Source of the DNA: Chloroflexota bacterium
GTDB lineage: Bacteria; Chloroflexota; Anaerolineae; Aggregatilineales; Phototrophicaceae
Direction: 5' to 3'
Assembly: GCA_011523515.1 (NCBI GenBank)
Contig: WTGO01000118.1
Span: 62,001-126,000 of the forward strand
Length of the DNA: 64,000 bases
The position numbers were made by a program, and so were the translations under genes. Below the pieces are notes generated by a model. That model searched no databases. It was given only the letters and a program-made list of their open reading frames with translations, and was not told the DNA's origin. Shown piece after piece: positions 1-9,239 of the stretch (position 1 is its first letter; each line of letters starts with the position of its first letter).

Positions 1-665
1 ACATCTTCAATCGCCATCATGAAGGGTTTGTCAACATCGCGGGTCGGGGTGGGGATCCACTCGTCAACGGCATCCATCAGCTCGACGATCGACTCGTATT
101 CCGGCGCGCTGGGGTCGCTGCTGGCGCTTTCCTGCGCCGCCAGCGCCGAACCCTTGATGATGGGCGTGTCCGGATCAAAGTCGTAACCTTCCAGCAGCTC
201 GGCCAGCTCCATCTCGACCAATTCGATCAATTCTTCGTCGTCCATCTGATCGGTCTTGTTGAGATAGACGACCATGGCCGGCACTTCCACCTGCTTGGCC
301 AGCAAGACATGCTCGCGCGTCTGCGGCATGGGGCCGTCGGGCGCGCTGACGACCAGGATAGCGCCGTCCATCTGCGCCGCGCCGGTAATCATATTCTTGA
401 TGTAGTCGCGGTGGCCCGGGCAGTCTACGTGCGCATAGTGGCGGTTGTCGGTCTCGTATTCGACGTGGCGAATGTTGATGGTGATGCCGCGGGCGCGTTC
501 TTCCGGCGCATTGTCGATATCGCCGTATTCACGTTCCTGCGCTTGCCCTTTCAGCGCCAGCACCTTGGTAATGGCGGCCGTCAGGGTGGTCTTGCCGTGG
601 TCGACGTGACCAATCGTCCCGATATTTACATGTGGTTTGCTACGCTCGAATTTCCCTTTAGACAT
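1..665 (-). CDS. tuf: Elongation factor Tu, N-terminal part (gene runs off the left edge)
   Basis: Reverse-strand translation from ATG at 665: [40 protein letters not shown]...[42 protein letters not shown]...NKTD; not in the ORF track because it is open at the edge. Confidence 0.97.
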   Translation of the reverse strand, partial: MSKGKFERSKPHVNIGTIGHVDHGKTTLTAAITKVLALKGQAQEREYGDIDNAPEERARGITINIRHVEYETDNRHYAHVDCPGHRDYIKNMITGAAQMDGAILVVSAPDGPMPQTREHVLLAKQVEVPAMVVYLNKTDQMDDEELIELVEMELAELLEGYDFDPDTPIIKGSALAAQESASSDPSAPEYESIVELMDAVDEWIPTPTRDVDKPFMMAIED

Positions 666-748
666 CTGACAATCCTTCTTGTGAACCTAGCGATTTGAAT
701 ATGGACAACCGGACGAAAATTGCGGGCCAGGCAAGCCGGGCCCTTGAC

Positions 749-2872
749 TTAACGCGAACCGGATTTCACTGCCTCGGCAATGCCCTCCGGCGCGACCGTA
801 TACGTATCAAATTCCATGCTGAAATTGCCGCGGCCCTGCGTGTTATTGCGCAGGTCATTGGCGTAACCGAACATCTCGCCCAAGGGCACTTGCGCTTGGA
901 TCACCGATATGCCTTCGCTGTGCGGCTCCATGCCTTGCACGATGCCGCGCCGTGAAGAGATATCGCCAACGACCGCGCCGGTATAATCATCGGGCACGAC
1001 CACTTCCACGCTCATGGACGGCTCCAGTATGACCGGAGCGCCCTTCTGAATGCCCTCTTTGAGACCCATTGAACCGGCGATCGTGAAGGCGATTTCGCTG
1101 GAGTCGACCTCATGGTAGGCGCCGTCGATCAGCGTCGCCTTGATATTCACGACCGGGTAACCGGCGATGACGCCGCCTTGCATCGCTTGTGTGATGCCTT
1201 TTCTGACAGCCGGAATGTATTCTTTGGGGATGGCGCCGCCGCGGATGCCGTCAACGAAGAGCAGCTCGCCGGCTGCCTCGGATTTTTCCTCATTCGGAAT
1301 GGGCTCGAAGCGAACCGTGCAGCGGGCGTACTGTCCCGCGCCGCCAGTCTGTCGTCTGAAGGTCGTGTCGATTTCGACCATGCGCGTGATCGTCTCGCGA
1401 TAAGCGACGCGCGGCCGCCCTACTCGCGCTTCCACGCCGTATTCGCGCATCAAGCGGTCAACCAGCACCTCAAGATGCAACTCGCCCATGCCCTTGATCT
1501 TGGTCTGACCGAGTTGGTCGTCGACCTCAATCTGAAAGGTGGGGTCTTCTTCCGCCAGCTTGCGCAGGCCGATGCCCATCTTGTCCTGGTCGGCTTTGGT
1601 GTTGGGCTCGATGGCGACTTCAACAACGGGATCGGGAAAGCTGATGTTTTCCAGGAGTATGGGACTGTTGGGCGCGCTCAACGTATCGCCGGTGAAGGTC
1701 TCTTTCATGCCGATCACGGCCGCGATGTCGCCGGCGCGAACCTCTTTGACATCCTCGCGGCGGTCGGCGAACATACGCACAATGCGGCCGATGCGCTCAC
1801 GCTGACCATTGGCCGTATTGACAACCATGGCGCCGGCTTTGAGCACGCCGGAATAGACGCGCGTAAACGCCAGGCGGCCGTATTGATCGGAAACGATCTT
1901 GAATACGAGCGCCGCCAGCGGCTCCTCGTCATCGGCATGCCGCAGCAGGTCGCTGCCGTCTTTGGGATGCTCGCCTTTCACCGGCGGTATATCAAGCGGC
2001 GACGGCAATAGAGCCACCACCATATTCAGCAGCGCTTGTACGCCCTTGTTTTTCAAAGCCGCGCCACACATCACGGGATGCAACTGGCCGGTGATCGTGC
2101 CAGCGCGCAGCCCGGCCAGGATCTCGTCCTGCGTGATTTCTTCTTCGTCGAGGAACTTCATGGTCAAGTACTCGTCGTGCTCGACGATCTTTTCGATCAT
2201 GTCCTCGCGGCGAGTTTCGGCCATCTCCCGGTGGCTCTCGGGGATGGCATGGTAATTGATGTCGGTGCCTTCGTCATTGCCGTAGGTGATCAGCTCCATC
2301 TTGAGCAGATCGATAATGCCTTCAAAGTCCTCGCCGCTGCCGTAGGGAACCTGGATAACCACTGGGTTGGCTTTCAGGCGATCTACCATCATATTGACGC
2401 AGCGGTCAAAATCGGCGCCGGTGCGATCCATCTTGTTGACGAAGCACATGCGCGGCACATTGTATTCGGAAGCCTGACGCCAGACCGTCTCCGATTGCGG
2501 CTCCACGCCCGCCACACTGTCAAACACGGTGATGCCGCCATCGAGGACGCGCAGGCTGCGCTGCACTTCGGCGGTGAAATCCACGTGGCCCGGCGTGTCG
2601 ATGATGTTGATCTGGCAGTCGTCCCAACTCGCCGTAACGGCAGCGGATGTAATCGTGATGCCGCGTTCCCGCTCCTGCTCCATATAATCAGTAGTCGCGG
2701 AGCCCTCGTGCGTCTCACCGATTTTGTGCACCATGCCGGTGTAATACAGTACGCGCTCGGTGACAGTCGTCTTGCCGGCGTCGATGTGCGCGATGATGCC
2801 GATATTGCGCACTCTTTTCAGGTCAAAATCCAGATTGCCAGTTGCCATTTCCCATTCACTTCCCGATTTCAC
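749..2872 (-). CDS. fusA: Elongation factor G
   Basis: RNIGIIAHIDAGKTTVTERVLYYTG, DTPGHVDFT, NKMD; adjacent to rpsG and tuf. Confidence 0.98.
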   Translation of the reverse strand: MKSGSEWEMATGNLDFDLKRVRNIGIIAHIDAGKTTVTERVLYYTGMVHKIGETHEGSATTDYMEQERERGITITSAAVTASWDDCQINIIDTPGHVDFTAEVQRSLRVLDGGITVFDSVAGVEPQSETVWRQASEYNVPRMCFVNKMDRTGADFDRCVNMMVDRLKANPVVIQVPYGSGEDFEGIIDLLKMELITYGNDEGTDINYHAIPESHREMAETRREDMIEKIVEHDEYLTMKFLDEEEITQDEILAGLRAGTITGQLHPVMCGAALKNKGVQALLNMVVALLPSPLDIPPVKGEHPKDGSDLLRHADDEEPLAALVFKIVSDQYGRLAFTRVYSGVLKAGAMVVNTANGQRERIGRIVRMFADRREDVKEVRAGDIAAVIGMKETFTGDTLSAPNSPILLENISFPDPVVEVAIEPNTKADQDKMGIGLRKLAEEDPTFQIEVDDQLGQTKIKGMGELHLEVLVDRLMREYGVEARVGRPRVAYRETITRMVEIDTTFRRQTGGAGQYARCTVRFEPIPNEEKSEAAGELLFVDGIRGGAIPKEYIPAVRKGITQAMQGGVIAGYPVVNIKATLIDGAYHEVDSSEIAFTIAGSMGLKEGIQKGAPVILEPSMSVEVVVPDDYTGAVVGDISSRRGIVQGMEPHSEGISVIQAQVPLGEMFGYANDLRNNTQGRGNFSMEFDTYTVAPEGIAEAVKSGSR

Positions 2873-2906
2873 AATTCCGGATCATCGGGATCAATTGATT
2901 GCTGTC

Positions 2907-3374
2907 TTAACGGAAATGCGCGAAGGCGCGGTTCGCCTCGGCCATGCGATGCGTCTCGTCCTTGCGGCGGATAGCGCTGCCTTGGCTGTTGTAAGCATCA
3001 AGCAGTTCATTTGTCAGTTTTTCCGCCATGCTGCGTCCGCTGCGATCGCGCGCGAATTGAATCAGCCAGCGCATAGCCAGCGTTATGCCGCGTTCCTGCG
3101 ATACGTCAATGGGGACCTGATAGGTTGAGCCGCCGACTCGCTTGGGTTTGACTTCTACGGCCGGCGTAACGTTGCGGATGGCAATCTCGAAAACCTCGAC
3201 CGGATCCTTCCTGGTGCGTTCGCCCATGGCGTCCAGCGCATCGTACATGATACGCGTCGCCAAACTTTTCTTGCCGCCGTGCATCATGCGGTTGATGAAC
3301 ATCGCTACATGCAGATTGCCATACTTGACATCAGGCGGCGGAATTCGCTTGGGCGGACGATTTTTTCTGGGCAT
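2907..3374 (-). CDS. rpsG: 30S ribosomal protein S7
   Basis: [10 protein letters not shown]...[15 protein letters not shown]-like, [28 protein letters not shown]. Confidence 0.97.
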   Translation of the reverse strand: MPRKNRPPKRIPPPDVKYGNLHVAMFINRMMHGGKKSLATRIMYDALDAMGERTRKDPVEVFEIAIRNVTPAVEVKPKRVGGSTYQVPIDVSQERGITLAMRWLIQFARDRSGRSMAEKLTNELLDAYNSQGSAIRRKDETHRMAEANRAFAHFR

Positions 3375-3467
3375 GCTTTGGCTCCTTCTTTAACGCGCTT
3401 CTGGGCCCCGCCTGCAAAACCATCAGTTCGCAGTTCGCCGAGCCGGACTTTGCGATTGGCGCGAGAC

Positions 3468-3884
3468 TTATCTGCTGCGCTTGGTCCCGTATTTGCTGCG
3501 GCCCTGTTCGCGTCCGTCTACGCCGCTGGTATCCAAGGTTCCGCGGACAATGTGGTAGCGAACGCCGGGCAAGTCCTTGACGCGACCGCCGCGCACGAGC
3601 ACGACGCTGTGCTCCTGCAGGTTGTGCCCTTCGCCACCGATATAGGCCGACACCTCGATGCCGTTGGTCAGCCGCACGCGGGCAACCTTGCGCAGCGCCG
3701 AATTCGGCTTCTTGGGCGTCATCGTCCGCACCTGCGTGCAAACGCCGCGCTTCTGCGGGGCGCCCTTCTGCTGGCGCGCTCGCCGATTCTTCAAGGCGTT
3801 GAACGTATACTGGAGCGCCGGCGCTTTATTCTTCTTGCCCTTGCTTTTGCGCCCTTTGCGCACCAACTGATTGATCGTGGGCAT
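3468..3884 (-). CDS. rpsL: 30S ribosomal protein S12
   Basis: [13 protein letters not shown]...[18 protein letters not shown]...[19 protein letters not shown]. Confidence 0.98.
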   Translation of the reverse strand: MPTINQLVRKGRKSKGKKNKAPALQYTFNALKNRRARQQKGAPQKRGVCTQVRTMTPKKPNSALRKVARVRLTNGIEVSAYIGGEGHNLQEHSVVLVRGGRVKDLPGVRYHIVRGTLDTSGVDGREQGRSKYGTKRSR

Positions 3885-3936
3885 ACGTGACTCCGTTGCA
3901 CTCTTTTCTTGCCTGTCCTGTCTTAGACATGCAAAC

Positions 3937-3954
3937 AGGCGTAAATATACGCCT
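3937..3954 (-). promoter_or_regulatory. Perfect inverted repeat in the str operon 5' leader (AGGCGTA-N4-TACGCCT)
   Basis: aggcgta aata tacgcct, about 53 nt upstream of the rpsL start and inside the predicted leader. Confidence 0.5.
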
Positions 3955-4072
3955 ATTGATTGTTTCTCGATGGCGAGACGCCCCGCCTCGGCGCAGCACT
4001 TTCGCCATATCCGCTCAATTCAACCAACAGCGCCTCGTTCGCGGAGGGTACTGGTTGGGTGTGCAATCGCGC

Positions 4073-4101
4073 ATATTATCAACCACAGGTTGTGCTGTCA
4101 A
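4073..4101 (-). promoter_or_regulatory. Sigma70-type promoter for the str operon (TTGACA-N17-TAATAT)
   Basis: Minus strand reads TTGACA GCACAACCTGTGGTTGA TAATAT; perfect -35, 17 nt spacer, good -10, upstream of rpsL. Confidence 0.8.
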
Positions 4102-4148
4102 GGCAAATCTATGGCGATTACGGATTCCGTCACAAGAGCACTGCGACT

Positions 4149-5303
4149 TTATTGACTTCGATAGAGCTCGCGCACGATAATGTTGCGCTGGATCTCGCTG
4201 GTGCCCTCATAAATCTGAAAAATCTTGACATCGCGCAGCAGCTTTTCCACCGGGTATTCCTTCATGTAGCCGTAGCCGCCGAAGATCTGGACGGCGTCAA
4301 CGGCCGCTTTGGTGGCCATGTCGGCCGCGAATGCTTTGGCATAGGCGGGTATACGCGGATTAAAGATGCCGGCATCGACTTGCCAGGCGGATTGCCAGGC
4401 TAGCAGGCGCGAGGCCTCATAATTGATCGCCATATCCGCGAGTTTATGTCCGATGGCCTGGTGCTGATAAATGGGCACGCCGAAAGCTTCGCGCTCGCCA
4501 GCGTATTTGACGCTCTCCTCGAGTGCGCGCCGCTGCAAACCGCAGGCCGCCGCCGCCACGCCCGGGCGGCTGTGGTCGAAGACTTTCATCGCGATATAGA
4601 AGCCCTGCCCAATTTCGCCGATGATATTCTCCTCCGGCACTTCTACATTCTCAAAGACGATCTCGGCCGTATCCGAGGCGCGCTGGCCCAATTTATCGAA
4701 TTTCTTGCCTACGCTGAGCCCGGGCGAGTCGCGATCGACGATGAAGCAGGTCATGCCGCGATGGCCGGCGGACGGGTCGGTCTTGGCGAAAATTGTATAG
4801 AAGTCGGCGTGGCTGGCGTTGGTGATAAAGGTCTTGCTGCCGTTGATTATGTACGCAGCGCCACGTTTGTCGGCGCGGGTTTGGATGCCGGCGACATTTG
4901 AACCGGCGTTGGCTTCGGTTACGCCGTAGGAACAGAATTGGCCCTGTTCGCCGGCCCGTTCACCCAGCCAGTACGCCTTCTGCTGTTCATCGCCGGCGAT
5001 TAAGATCGGCAGCGTGGCCAGCGAATTGACACCCAGGCTCGAACTGATACCGGTACAGCCGTATCCAAGCTCTTCCGATACCAGCGTTTCTTCAAACGCC
5101 GAAGCGCCAACACCGCCATATTCTTCAGGAATGAGCATATTGACAATGCCGAGGTCGCGCGCCTTGTGGAAAATGTCTTCGGGAAAGATAGCTTTTTCAT
5201 CGTATTCGGCGGCCACCGGGATAATATTGTCCGCGACAAAATCACGCGTCATGCGCACCAGCATCTCTTGCTCGTCGTTCAATTGAAACTGCGGACCCGA
5301 CAT
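4149..5303 (-). CDS. Acyl-CoA dehydrogenase
   Basis: LNDEQEMLVRMTRDFV, CSYGVTEANAGSNVAGIQTRA, IFGGYGYMKEYPVEKLLRDVKIFQIYEGTSEIQRNIIVREL. Confidence 0.95.
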   Translation of the reverse strand: MSGPQFQLNDEQEMLVRMTRDFVADNIIPVAAEYDEKAIFPEDIFHKARDLGIVNMLIPEEYGGVGASAFEETLVSEELGYGCTGISSSLGVNSLATLPILIAGDEQQKAYWLGERAGEQGQFCSYGVTEANAGSNVAGIQTRADKRGAAYIINGSKTFITNASHADFYTIFAKTDPSAGHRGMTCFIVDRDSPGLSVGKKFDKLGQRASDTAEIVFENVEVPEENIIGEIGQGFYIAMKVFDHSRPGVAAAACGLQRRALEESVKYAGEREAFGVPIYQHQAIGHKLADMAINYEASRLLAWQSAWQVDAGIFNPRIPAYAKAFAADMATKAAVDAVQIFGGYGYMKEYPVEKLLRDVKIFQIYEGTSEIQRNIIVRELYRSQ

Positions 5304-5358
5304 CGGCTTGCTGCCCCTTCACCATCTGTACTCGGCAATAATCTTACAGCGATTCAAT

Positions 5359-6117
5359 TTATATTCCAGTCTCTCGCATAAGTCTTATCATGGCCTTTAG
5401 CACCTGATCTTGCTGGTCGCGGCGACTAATGGTCGCGGAAAGATCCCCGGTTTGTGGGCCGTACCAGCCGAACTGCGCGTGATTGGCGCCGGCGATCAAG
5501 ATCTTCTGCGCATGTGGAGGAAGTCGGACGAAGGACGCTTTGATCTCGGGCACGGTCGCCAAGCCGTCCAGGTCGCCGTGGATTGTGGCGACAGCCAGTC
5601 CACGGTCACTAAGATCAATCCCCTCCTCAGGATAGGCAGCCAGCAATACCAGCCCAGTCACATTAGCTGGATTGTTGTAGGCGAAGCGAGCCGCCATCAC
5701 GCCACCCAGCGAGTGGCCGCCGATTATCCATTCGGTTATCTGCGGATTCGCGGCGATCACAGCCGATGCCGCCTCTGGATTGAGCACGGCCAGATTCAAG
5801 GGCATGGGCGCAATAACGGCCAAAGCGCCATGTTCCGCAAGCGATCTGGCCAGTGGCGCGTATGCTTCCGGCGCTACACGCCCGCCCGGATAGAAGATGA
5901 AGCCGCTCTCTGCAATTTGCCCGGTCGGTTCAAAACTCAGCCACGGCTCACGCTTTACGATAACAGCCGAGTCGCTGACTAGAGCCGACTCCGCCTCGAC
6001 CATCAGCTCGCCGACTGGCCTGCCCAGCCAGAATAGTGCGACGATTAGCGCCAAAACAAGCGCCAGCAGCGCAATGGCTACAACGCGGAAATAACGACGT
6101 GAAGGCCGCAAGCGCAT
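5359..6117 (-). CDS. Alpha/beta hydrolase with N-terminal membrane anchor
   Basis: N-terminal TM; GGHSLGGVMAARFA nucleophile elbow; PGGRVAPEAYAPLARSLAEHG; DUF/alpha-beta hydrolase style. Confidence 0.8.
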   Translation of the reverse strand: MRLRPSRRYFRVVAIALLALVLALIVALFWLGRPVGELMVEAESALVSDSAVIVKREPWLSFEPTGQIAESGFIFYPGGRVAPEAYAPLARSLAEHGALAVIAPMPLNLAVLNPEAASAVIAANPQITEWIIGGHSLGGVMAARFAYNNPANVTGLVLLAAYPEEGIDLSDRGLAVATIHGDLDGLATVPEIKASFVRLPPHAQKILIAGANHAQFGWYGPQTGDLSATISRRDQQDQVLKAMIRLMRETGI

Positions 6118-7154
6118 TATGCGAGCGAGTTAGCCAGCTTATTGCCCGCCGCGATGCCTGAGAGGAAGGCGCCTTCGACACGTCCGCGGCCGCCAAAGGC
6201 GTCACCGGCGAAGACCAGCGGCGGCAGACCATCAGCCAGCAGGCATTCGTCGGCATGCGTGGTTAGGGGGACAGAGTAGCGCCATTTCTTGAGCTGCGTA
6301 CGCACAATTCGGGCGCCGGCTTGGAGGTGGGGCTGCACCGCCGACTCCAGCTCGCGGACGATGTCCGCTTCGGGCGCGTCCCAGTTTTGGCGGCTGAACT
6401 TGGCGTTGGCATGGCTGGTGACAACGGCGGTCTGAGAGATGCCCTTCGCCTGATTATCAGCGACCCAGTAGATGTTGGCCTGGAAGTTCTGCACGGCGCC
6501 TGGCTCGGGCAAGTTTACCTCGCCTTCGATTTCGTGGATGCCGCAGAGGCAGGGGCCAAAGCGTATGCGCCGCAGGGCAGTCTGGTCATCGTCCTTAAGA
6601 TAGATGCCGTTATTAATCAGTAAGGCGAGCGCCTCGGGCACAGGCGGCGTCATGATGAGGCCTCTGGCCTGGTGTTTTTCGCCGGCGCTGTCTTCCAGCG
6701 TCCAGCCGCTCTCATTCTGCTGAATCCCAGTTACGAGCCGATTGATAGCGATATTGAGGTCGCGCGCCAGGTGCTTGGCCAGCGCGTTCATGCCGCCGCG
6801 ACAGGCATAACGCGCATGGCCGTCGCCGGCTGTGCGCTTGACGCTGCCATCGGACCAGCCCGTGCCCCAGACGTATACGAGTTCCTGGGCCAGCCAGCGA
6901 TCCACGAAACCCTGCAGCGTATCGCTGCGGACGGTGAAGAATTGCGCGCCATGATCGGCCAGGCCGCCGTCCCCGACGCGGCGCGTGGCCAGGCGCCCGC
7001 CGACGCTGCGTCCGCGTTCGATCAGTTGCGCGGAGTGGCCGCGCCGCCGCAATGTCTGCGCCGCCATCAAGCCGGACATTCCCGCGCCAACTATCAATGC
7101 GTCCATGCCGGACCTCACGCTGAGCAGTCGTTTCTTCCCGAAATCATACCGCAA
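6117..7154 (-). CDS. FAD-dependent (renalase/amine-oxidase-like) oxidoreductase
   Basis: DALIVGAGMSGLMAAQTLRRRGHSAQLIERGRSVGGRLATRR; C-terminal LVFAGDAFGGRGRVEGAFLSG; TAA stop overlaps the ATG of the downstream hydrolase (TAATG); start may be internal. Confidence 0.85.
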   Translation of the reverse strand: MRYDFGKKRLLSVRSGMDALIVGAGMSGLMAAQTLRRRGHSAQLIERGRSVGGRLATRRVGDGGLADHGAQFFTVRSDTLQGFVDRWLAQELVYVWGTGWSDGSVKRTAGDGHARYACRGGMNALAKHLARDLNIAINRLVTGIQQNESGWTLEDSAGEKHQARGLIMTPPVPEALALLINNGIYLKDDDQTALRRIRFGPCLCGIHEIEGEVNLPEPGAVQNFQANIYWVADNQAKGISQTAVVTSHANAKFSRQNWDAPEADIVRELESAVQPHLQAGARIVRTQLKKWRYSVPLTTHADECLLADGLPPLVFAGDAFGGRGRVEGAFLSGIAAGNKLANSLA

Positions 7155-7236
7155 TCGTTGAGTTTATAAAGCGCTGTTTGCCGTCGCGCGCGTTAAAGGC
7201 CTAAGGGCAGGAACTATCCGAATAGATTAAAGCTGC

Positions 7237-7265
7237 TTCACAACGCGTCTAGGTTGTGCTACACT
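7237..7265 (+). promoter_or_regulatory. Sigma70-type promoter for tmRNA (TTCACA-N17-TACACT)
   Basis: ttcaca acgcgtctaggttgtgc tacact, about 55 nt upstream of the mature tmRNA 5' end. Confidence 0.65.
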
Positions 7266-7319
7266 GTGGTTGCGTGGCGACGCCGCTGAATTGGGTCAGC
7301 GCGGGTCGCCAGTCATCAT

Positions 7320-7707
7320 GGGGGCGAATTAGATTCGACGTTGGTGGCTGAAACCGCACGGCAAGCCGTGGCGCCACAACACGTTAAACTGGCAACGCAC
7401 ATAGGTGCAAAACCCAATTTCCAACCCCTTCCTATGGTAGCTTAGGCGACCGGGATGAGGGTGTAGAGGCGCAAAGTCCTCTACCGCTCCCGCAGACTCG
7501 TCTCCCTTTGCGAGCTGCGATGAGTGTCATAAAAAGTTAGGGCGCCCGTCGTTCACGCCGATAAGACGACGCCAAGACTCATCGGCTAGCCTCATGTAAA
7601 CCGCGCCTTCTGGGACTGCATGACGCGAAACCTTTCAGAGGGCTAAGCTTGTAGATGTGCGAGATTCGAATCCAGCGGACCCGGGGGGCAGGTCCCCGGC
7701 GCTTCCA
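7320..7707 (+). ncRNA. ssrA: Transfer-messenger RNA (one-piece tmRNA)
   Basis: 5' GGGGGCGAATTAGATTCGACG pairs with 3' CGCTTCC-A (G3:U70 present); ...GACTGCATGACGCGAAACC, CTAAGCTTGTAGA, GGAC-T-arm; tag ORF GCA ACG CAC ATA GGT GCA AAA CCC AAT TTC CAA CCC CTT CCT ATG GTA GCT TAG at 7392-7445; CCA not encoded. Confidence 0.93.
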
Positions 7708-7717
7708 CTCCCAGCAG

Positions 7718-7750
7718 CCGCCTTGCCAATTGCGAGGCGGTTTTGCGTTT
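7718..7750 (+). terminator. Intrinsic terminator after tmRNA
   Basis: CCGCCTTGC-CAATT-GCGAGGCGG (9 bp stem) followed by TTTTGCGTTT. Confidence 0.75.
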
Positions 7751-7770
7751 GCGCTATAATCTGCCGCATT

Positions 7771-8574
7771 ATGAAGGCCAAGTATTCAATCGCGTCCCGC
7801 TTAGCTAGTGTCTTGGCGCTGCTGGCGATGTCGATGGCTCTTTCCGCCTGCGCGTCCAGCGCGCCAGAATTAACCGCAACGGTGATTTATCAGCGCGCGA
7901 AAACGGAAGCGGAAAGTCTGCGCGCTACGGCGACGGTTGTGCGAGCGCGCATGAAAACCACGCTGGAATATGCGGCGGCGCGGGTGGCGCAGGCCGAGGA
8001 CGCTGGCGAGTTCCTGCAGTTCAGCTTGATCGGCCTGGGCACCGAAGCCAGCTTCATCGCGACCGGCGTCAGCCAGCTCGAAACCGCGCCGACACCCATT
8101 ATCTTGGCAGCGCCGTCGGCTACGCGCCAGGCGCAAATTAGCGGCGTTACGCCAATTGGACTGTCGACCCCGGCGCCGACAGCCAGCGCGGCTCGGCCGG
8201 CGGTAACCAGCCCACCGCAGGCAACGGCGACGGGCCCGCATCTGGATAATATCGTCATGGCTTCCAGCGTCGACGGCAATGATTGCGCTATTGATGTCAA
8301 TCCCGTGTTTACACCAGCATCAACTGAGATTTATGTGGTCGCCGAGGCGCATGATATCCCGGCCGGCGCCAAGATTTCGTCGCGCTGGCATCGCCGGGGC
8401 ATTGAAGTGGCTTATTTCAGTTTTGATGCCGAAAACAGGATTGACGGCAGCTGCATCTGGTTCTTTATTGACCAGACCGATACGGCCTTTGCAGCCGGCG
8501 CCTGGAGCGTCGAACTTCGCGTAGACAATATCCCGCTGGGCTCGCCTATTGCCTTTCAGGTTCACGCCAATTGA
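7771..8574 (+). CDS. Putative lipoprotein of unknown function
   Basis: MKAKYSIASRLASVLALLAMSMALSAC lipobox. The ORF-track start at 7657 lies inside the tmRNA, so the 7771 ATG is preferred. Confidence 0.75.
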   Translation: MKAKYSIASRLASVLALLAMSMALSACASSAPELTATVIYQRAKTEAESLRATATVVRARMKTTLEYAAARVAQAEDAGEFLQFSLIGLGTEASFIATGVSQLETAPTPIILAAPSATRQAQISGVTPIGLSTPAPTASAARPAVTSPPQATATGPHLDNIVMASSVDGNDCAIDVNPVFTPASTEIYVVAEAHDIPAGAKISSRWHRRGIEVAYFSFDAENRIDGSCIWFFIDQTDTAFAAGAWSVELRVDNIPLGSPIAFQVHAN

Positions 8575-8696
8575 GACAGCTGAAGACTCGATTAGGGTCT
8601 CGGCCAGCCTTGATCTCAGACTGGATAAGCTGACAACTATTGGCATAATAATGCGTATAGACGTAGTAGTTTCGGTTGATTAGCGAGATCAAAACG

Positions 8697-9095
8697 ATGG
8701 CGATCGTTACGCGCTGGGATAACAAGAAGAAGACCGTCGTTCTGCTGGAGTTTGAGTCCGAGTGGACCTGGCCGGATCTTGAAGTTGCCATCCAAAAGGC
8801 GGATGAGTTGATCGGCAGCGTAGAGCATTTTGTGGACTTGATCATTGATCTGGAAGGCGCGGCGATTCCCCGCGACATCATGACCGGCGCCAAGAATCTG
8901 CTGGCCTCCGGCGAGGCGCGACCCAACGAAGGCGCTCGAGTAGTCGTGGGCGCGAACGGCGCGCTGCGCACCATATACCAGACGCTCCAGAAGACCTTCA
9001 ACAACGATATGGAAGGACGCGAGGTATTGTTCGCGTCTACCCTGGCGGATGCGCGCGCCATCATCCGCGGCCTGGCGCTGGATCGCCAAGCGTGA
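8697..9095 (+). CDS. Small soluble conserved-type protein (possibly STAS/SpoIIAA-like fold)
   Basis: MAIVTRWDNKKKTVVLLEFESEWTWPDL...VDLIIDLEGAAIPRDIMTGAKNLL; good coding ORF; fold assignment is a guess. Confidence 0.6.
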   Translation: MAIVTRWDNKKKTVVLLEFESEWTWPDLEVAIQKADELIGSVEHFVDLIIDLEGAAIPRDIMTGAKNLLASGEARPNEGARVVVGANGALRTIYQTLQKTFNNDMEGREVLFASTLADARAIIRGLALDRQA

Positions 9096-9239
9096 CCCAA
9101 TAGTTCTCGGCTACGTGCTTTCGCCTCATTGCCGTTTCCCCTATGGTTTGATTCAAGCCGCGTACTTGCCAGCCCTAGCCATTCGCGCAGTAGTTTGCGC
9201 TTGGCGGTCGCCGCTATGCTATAGTCTGAACAGGAGAGG

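Noticed and set aside
1-665. EF-Tu with PGHRDYIKN and [14 protein letters not shown] variants
   Set aside because: Looks slightly unusual against E. coli EF-Tu, but G-motifs are intact and such residues are plausible lineage variation.
1112-2974. Plus-strand ORFs opposite fusA (299 aa, 312 aa)
   Set aside because: Shadow frames of a highly conserved gene; composition rich in A/H/R/D as expected for antisense frames.
7655-7675. GATTCGAATCC as a possible separate tRNA T-arm
   Set aside because: No cloverleaf fits around it; it lies within the tmRNA 3' domain.
7657-7770. ORF-track extension of the lipoprotein upstream of 7771
   Set aside because: It overlaps the tmRNA 3' end and terminator; the lipobox signal peptide starts at 7771.
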